The position numbers and the translations under genes are program-made. This document shows, one piece after another, positions 5,669 through 7,365 of a DNA stretch of 7,365 nt (positions are counted from its first letter, which is position 1; the number at the start of each line of letters is the position of its first letter). Origin of the DNA: Actinomycetes bacterium. Its GTDB lineage: Bacteria; Actinomycetota; Actinomycetes; Actinomycetales; Cellulomonadaceae. Location: the NCBI GenBank assembly GCA_023425905.1, contig JAFABT010000123.1:1-7365 (forward strand). The letters run 5' to 3'. Under the pieces are notes generated by a model that worked only from the letters and a program-made list of their open reading frames with translations, ran no database searches and had not been told where the DNA came from.

Positions 5669-5674
5669 AGGCTA
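5669..5674 (-). promoter_or_regulatory. Candidate -10 box of the M20 gene built on the M3 stop codon
   Basis: TAGCCT followed by six bases (GGGCGT) and the ATG at 5662. The TAG (5674-5672) is also the stop codon of the upstream peptidase gene. No Shine-Dalgarno precedes the ATG, which favours leaderless or re-initiation start. No clear -35 is visible within the peptidase coding sequence. Confidence 0.4.
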
Positions 5675-7365
5675 CCCGGGCCCGCTCAGGCCCAGGCGAG
5701 CGAGGAAGGGCTCGCGACGTGGCTCGTGCCCGACGAGCTCGGTGAAGGCCTCGATCGGGTCGGTGCTCCCGCCGCGTCCGAGCACGAGACGGCGGAACCG
5801 CTCCCCCGCCGACCGCGTCGGCCCGCCCTGCTCGTCGAACCAGCGGGCGCTCTCCGCGACGAGCACCTCTGCCCACAGGTAGGAGTAGTACGCCGCCGCG
5901 TATCCGCCGCCGAACGCGTGGAGGAAGTACGTGCTGCGGTAACGGGGCATGACAAGGTCAGTGCCGAGCCCGGCGCGTTCGAGCGCCTCGGCCTCGAACC
6001 GTGCGACGTCGGCCGGGTCGGTCGGCACCTCCTCGGGCCGCAGCCGGTGCCACGCCTGGTCGAGCAGCGCCGCGGCGAGCAGCTCTGCCGTGCCGAAGGC
6101 GTCAGGCTCCTCCTGCGACCGGACGAGCCCGTGCCGTAGCGACGCGGGCATGGGCTCGTCAGTGACGTGATGGACCGCGTAGCGGTCGAGGACGTCCGGG
6201 TCCCACGCCCAGATCTCGTTGACCTGCGAGGGGTACTCGACAGCGTCGCGCGGCACCGAGGTGCCCGACTGGCTCGGCAGCCGGACGTCGGACAGCACCC
6301 CGTGGAGCGCGTGGCCGAACTCGTGGAACAGGGTGCGCACCTCGGCGGGGTCGAGCAGCGTCGGGTGGCCAGGCCCGGGGTCGGTGACGTTGAGCGAGAC
6401 CGTGACGACGGGCAGCTCCCCCGTGAGGTGCGCCTGGTCGACGAGGGAGCTCATCCACGCGCCGCCGCGCTTGCCGTCACGGGCGTACACGTCGAGCAGG
6501 ACGACGCCGAGCGGACGACCGTCGCTCTCGCGCACCTCGAGCAGCCGCGCCCCGGGCACCGGGGCGGGCACGCCCTCGGGCTCGACCACCTCGATCCCGT
6601 AGAGCAGATGCGCGGCGGCGAGCACACCGTCGCGGAGCACCCGCTCCAGCTCGAGATAGGCCCGCAGCTCGGCGACGTCGAGGCCGAGGTGGCGCCGCCG
6701 GAGCTCTGCGGCGAGGAAGGGACGGTCCCACGGGTCGATCGGCCCGTCACCCGCCAGGCCCATCTCCGCGCGCAGCGCGTCCAGCTCGGCGTCCTCGGCC
6801 CGGAGCCGCGCAGCGACGCCTGGGACGAGCCCCTCGAGCAGCTCGGTCACCGCCGCTCCGGTCCGCGCCGTCCCCGAGGCCGCGACGAGATCTGCGTGAT
6901 GCGCGAACCCGAGCAGCCGCGCACGCTCCGCGCGTGACTGGGCCAGGTCGAGCAGCGCCGGCCGCGTGTCCCACGACGCGCTCGTGCCGCGCCCCACGGA
7001 CGCCCGGTACAGCCGCTCGCGGAGCGCACGGTCGCGGAGCTGGCCGAGGAGCGGCTGGATGGTCGGCAGACGGAGCTCGAGCAGCCAGGTGCCCGGACGG
7101 CCGCGGTCGGCGGCGAGACGCGCTGCGGCGTCGATGTCCGCCTCGCTCATCCCGTCGAGCTCGCTCACGTCGTGGACGACGACGGCCTGCAGCGCGGTGT
7201 CGGCGAGCAGCACCCGCGAGAACTCCGACTCCGCAGCCGCGATGCGATGCCCCAGGTCGTGCAGCGTCGACCGGTCTGCGGCGCCGAGGTGGGCCCCGGC
7301 GAGCCGGGCGTCCCGACGCAGGTCCTCGAGGCGGTGGGCCGCGTCCGCGGCGAGCCGCACCTCCC
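5672..7365 (-). CDS. M3-family metallopeptidase (Dcp/oligopeptidase A type), 5' end cut by window
   Basis: A cytosolic zinc peptidase of the thimet oligopeptidase / peptidyl-dipeptidase Dcp family, which cleaves short peptides. About 564 codons are visible and the frame is open to the right edge. Counting from the GTG at 7360, the zinc site is TLFHEFGHALHG (343-354; His346, Glu347, His350), and the third ligand is Glu375 in RDAVEYPSQ, 29 residues on as in E. coli Dcp. Near the C-terminus FLHAFGGGYAAAYYSYLWAEVL (479-500) holds the substrate-binding Tyr cluster (Tyr487, Tyr491, Tyr492, Tyr494). By comparison with E. coli Dcp (681 residues, HExxH at 469), about 120 N-terminal residues are missing; the GTG at 7360 is internal. 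Dcp versus oligopeptidase A specificity cannot be settled. The M20 gene begins nine bases after its TAG. Confidence 0.95.
   Translation of the reverse strand, partial: EVRLAADAAHRLEDLRRDARLAGAHLGAADRSTLHDLGHRIAAAESEFSRVLLADTALQAVVVHDVSELDGMSEADIDAAARLAADRGRPGTWLLELRLPTIQPLLGQLRDRALRERLYRASVGRGTSASWDTRPALLDLAQSRAERARLLGFAHHADLVAASGTARTGAAVTELLEGLVPGVAARLRAEDAELDALRAEMGLAGDGPIDPWDRPFLAAELRRRHLGLDVAELRAYLELERVLRDGVLAAAHLLYGIEVVEPEGVPAPVPGARLLEVRESDGRPLGVVLLDVYARDGKRGGAWMSSLVDQAHLTGELPVVTVSLNVTDPGPGHPTLLDPAEVRTLFHEFGHALHGVLSDVRLPSQSGTSVPRDAVEYPSQVNEIWAWDPDVLDRYAVHHVTDEPMPASLRHGLVRSQEEPDAFGTAELLAAALLDQAWHRLRPEEVPTDPADVARFEAEALERAGLGTDLVMPRYRSTYFLHAFGGGYAAAYYSYLWAEVLVAESARWFDEQGGPTRSAGERFRRLVLGRGGSTDPIEAFTELVGHEPRREPFLARLGLSGPG

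Noticed and set aside
7358..7360. GTG at 7360 as the true start of the M3 peptidase
   Set aside because: The frame stays open to the window edge, and the zinc site position implies about 120 missing N-terminal residues compared with E. coli Dcp.

Overview
The window is a stretch of very GC-rich chromosome with third-position G/C codon bias. It encodes MshC, a mycothiol biosynthesis ligase, and mycothiol is made essentially only by Actinobacteria. A DUF5703 protein, an actinobacterial-type UppP and frequent TANNNT boxes just ahead of start codons fit the same phylum. A Micrococcales member (a Cellulomonas or Sanguibacter relative) is my best guess, but the genus is inference. No transposase, integrase, phage gene, CRISPR array, tRNA or rRNA was seen. 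It reads as conserved core chromosome, not a genomic island.

Layout, left to right. Positions 1-1151 (minus): mshC, with its 3' end cut by the window. 1172-2041 (minus): uppP, undecaprenyl-diphosphatase, directly upstream of mshC. 2042-2096: divergent promoter region. 2097-3056 (plus): an aldo/keto reductase whose usual catalytic His is Gln. 3074-3424 (minus): a small protein with a very acidic tail. 3425-3502: divergent intergenic region. 3503-3760 (plus): DUF5703 protein, followed by a strong hairpin. 3819-4334 (minus): unrecognised 171-residue protein. 4331-5662 (minus): M20-family metallo-hydrolase. 5672-7365 (minus): M3-family oligopeptidase, with its 5' end cut by the window.

The minus-strand genes on the right (M3 peptidase, M20 hydrolase, 171-residue protein) are nearly contiguous: a 9-bp gap, then an ATGA overlap. 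They could be one transcript with peptide or amide hydrolysis as a theme. uppP and mshC form a second minus-strand pair, linking lipid-carrier recycling for wall synthesis with thiol synthesis by position only.

The most notable pattern is that four of the seven start codons visible here (mshC, the reductase, the acidic protein, the M20 hydrolase) are preceded by TANNNT plus exactly six bases. This is the geometry expected of leaderless transcripts. In the M20 case the TAG stop of the M3 gene is itself the start of the box. Both convergent gene junctions also carry short tandem duplications (16 bp perfect, 18 bp imperfect) over stop codons. I found no convincing sign of a new multi-gene system.
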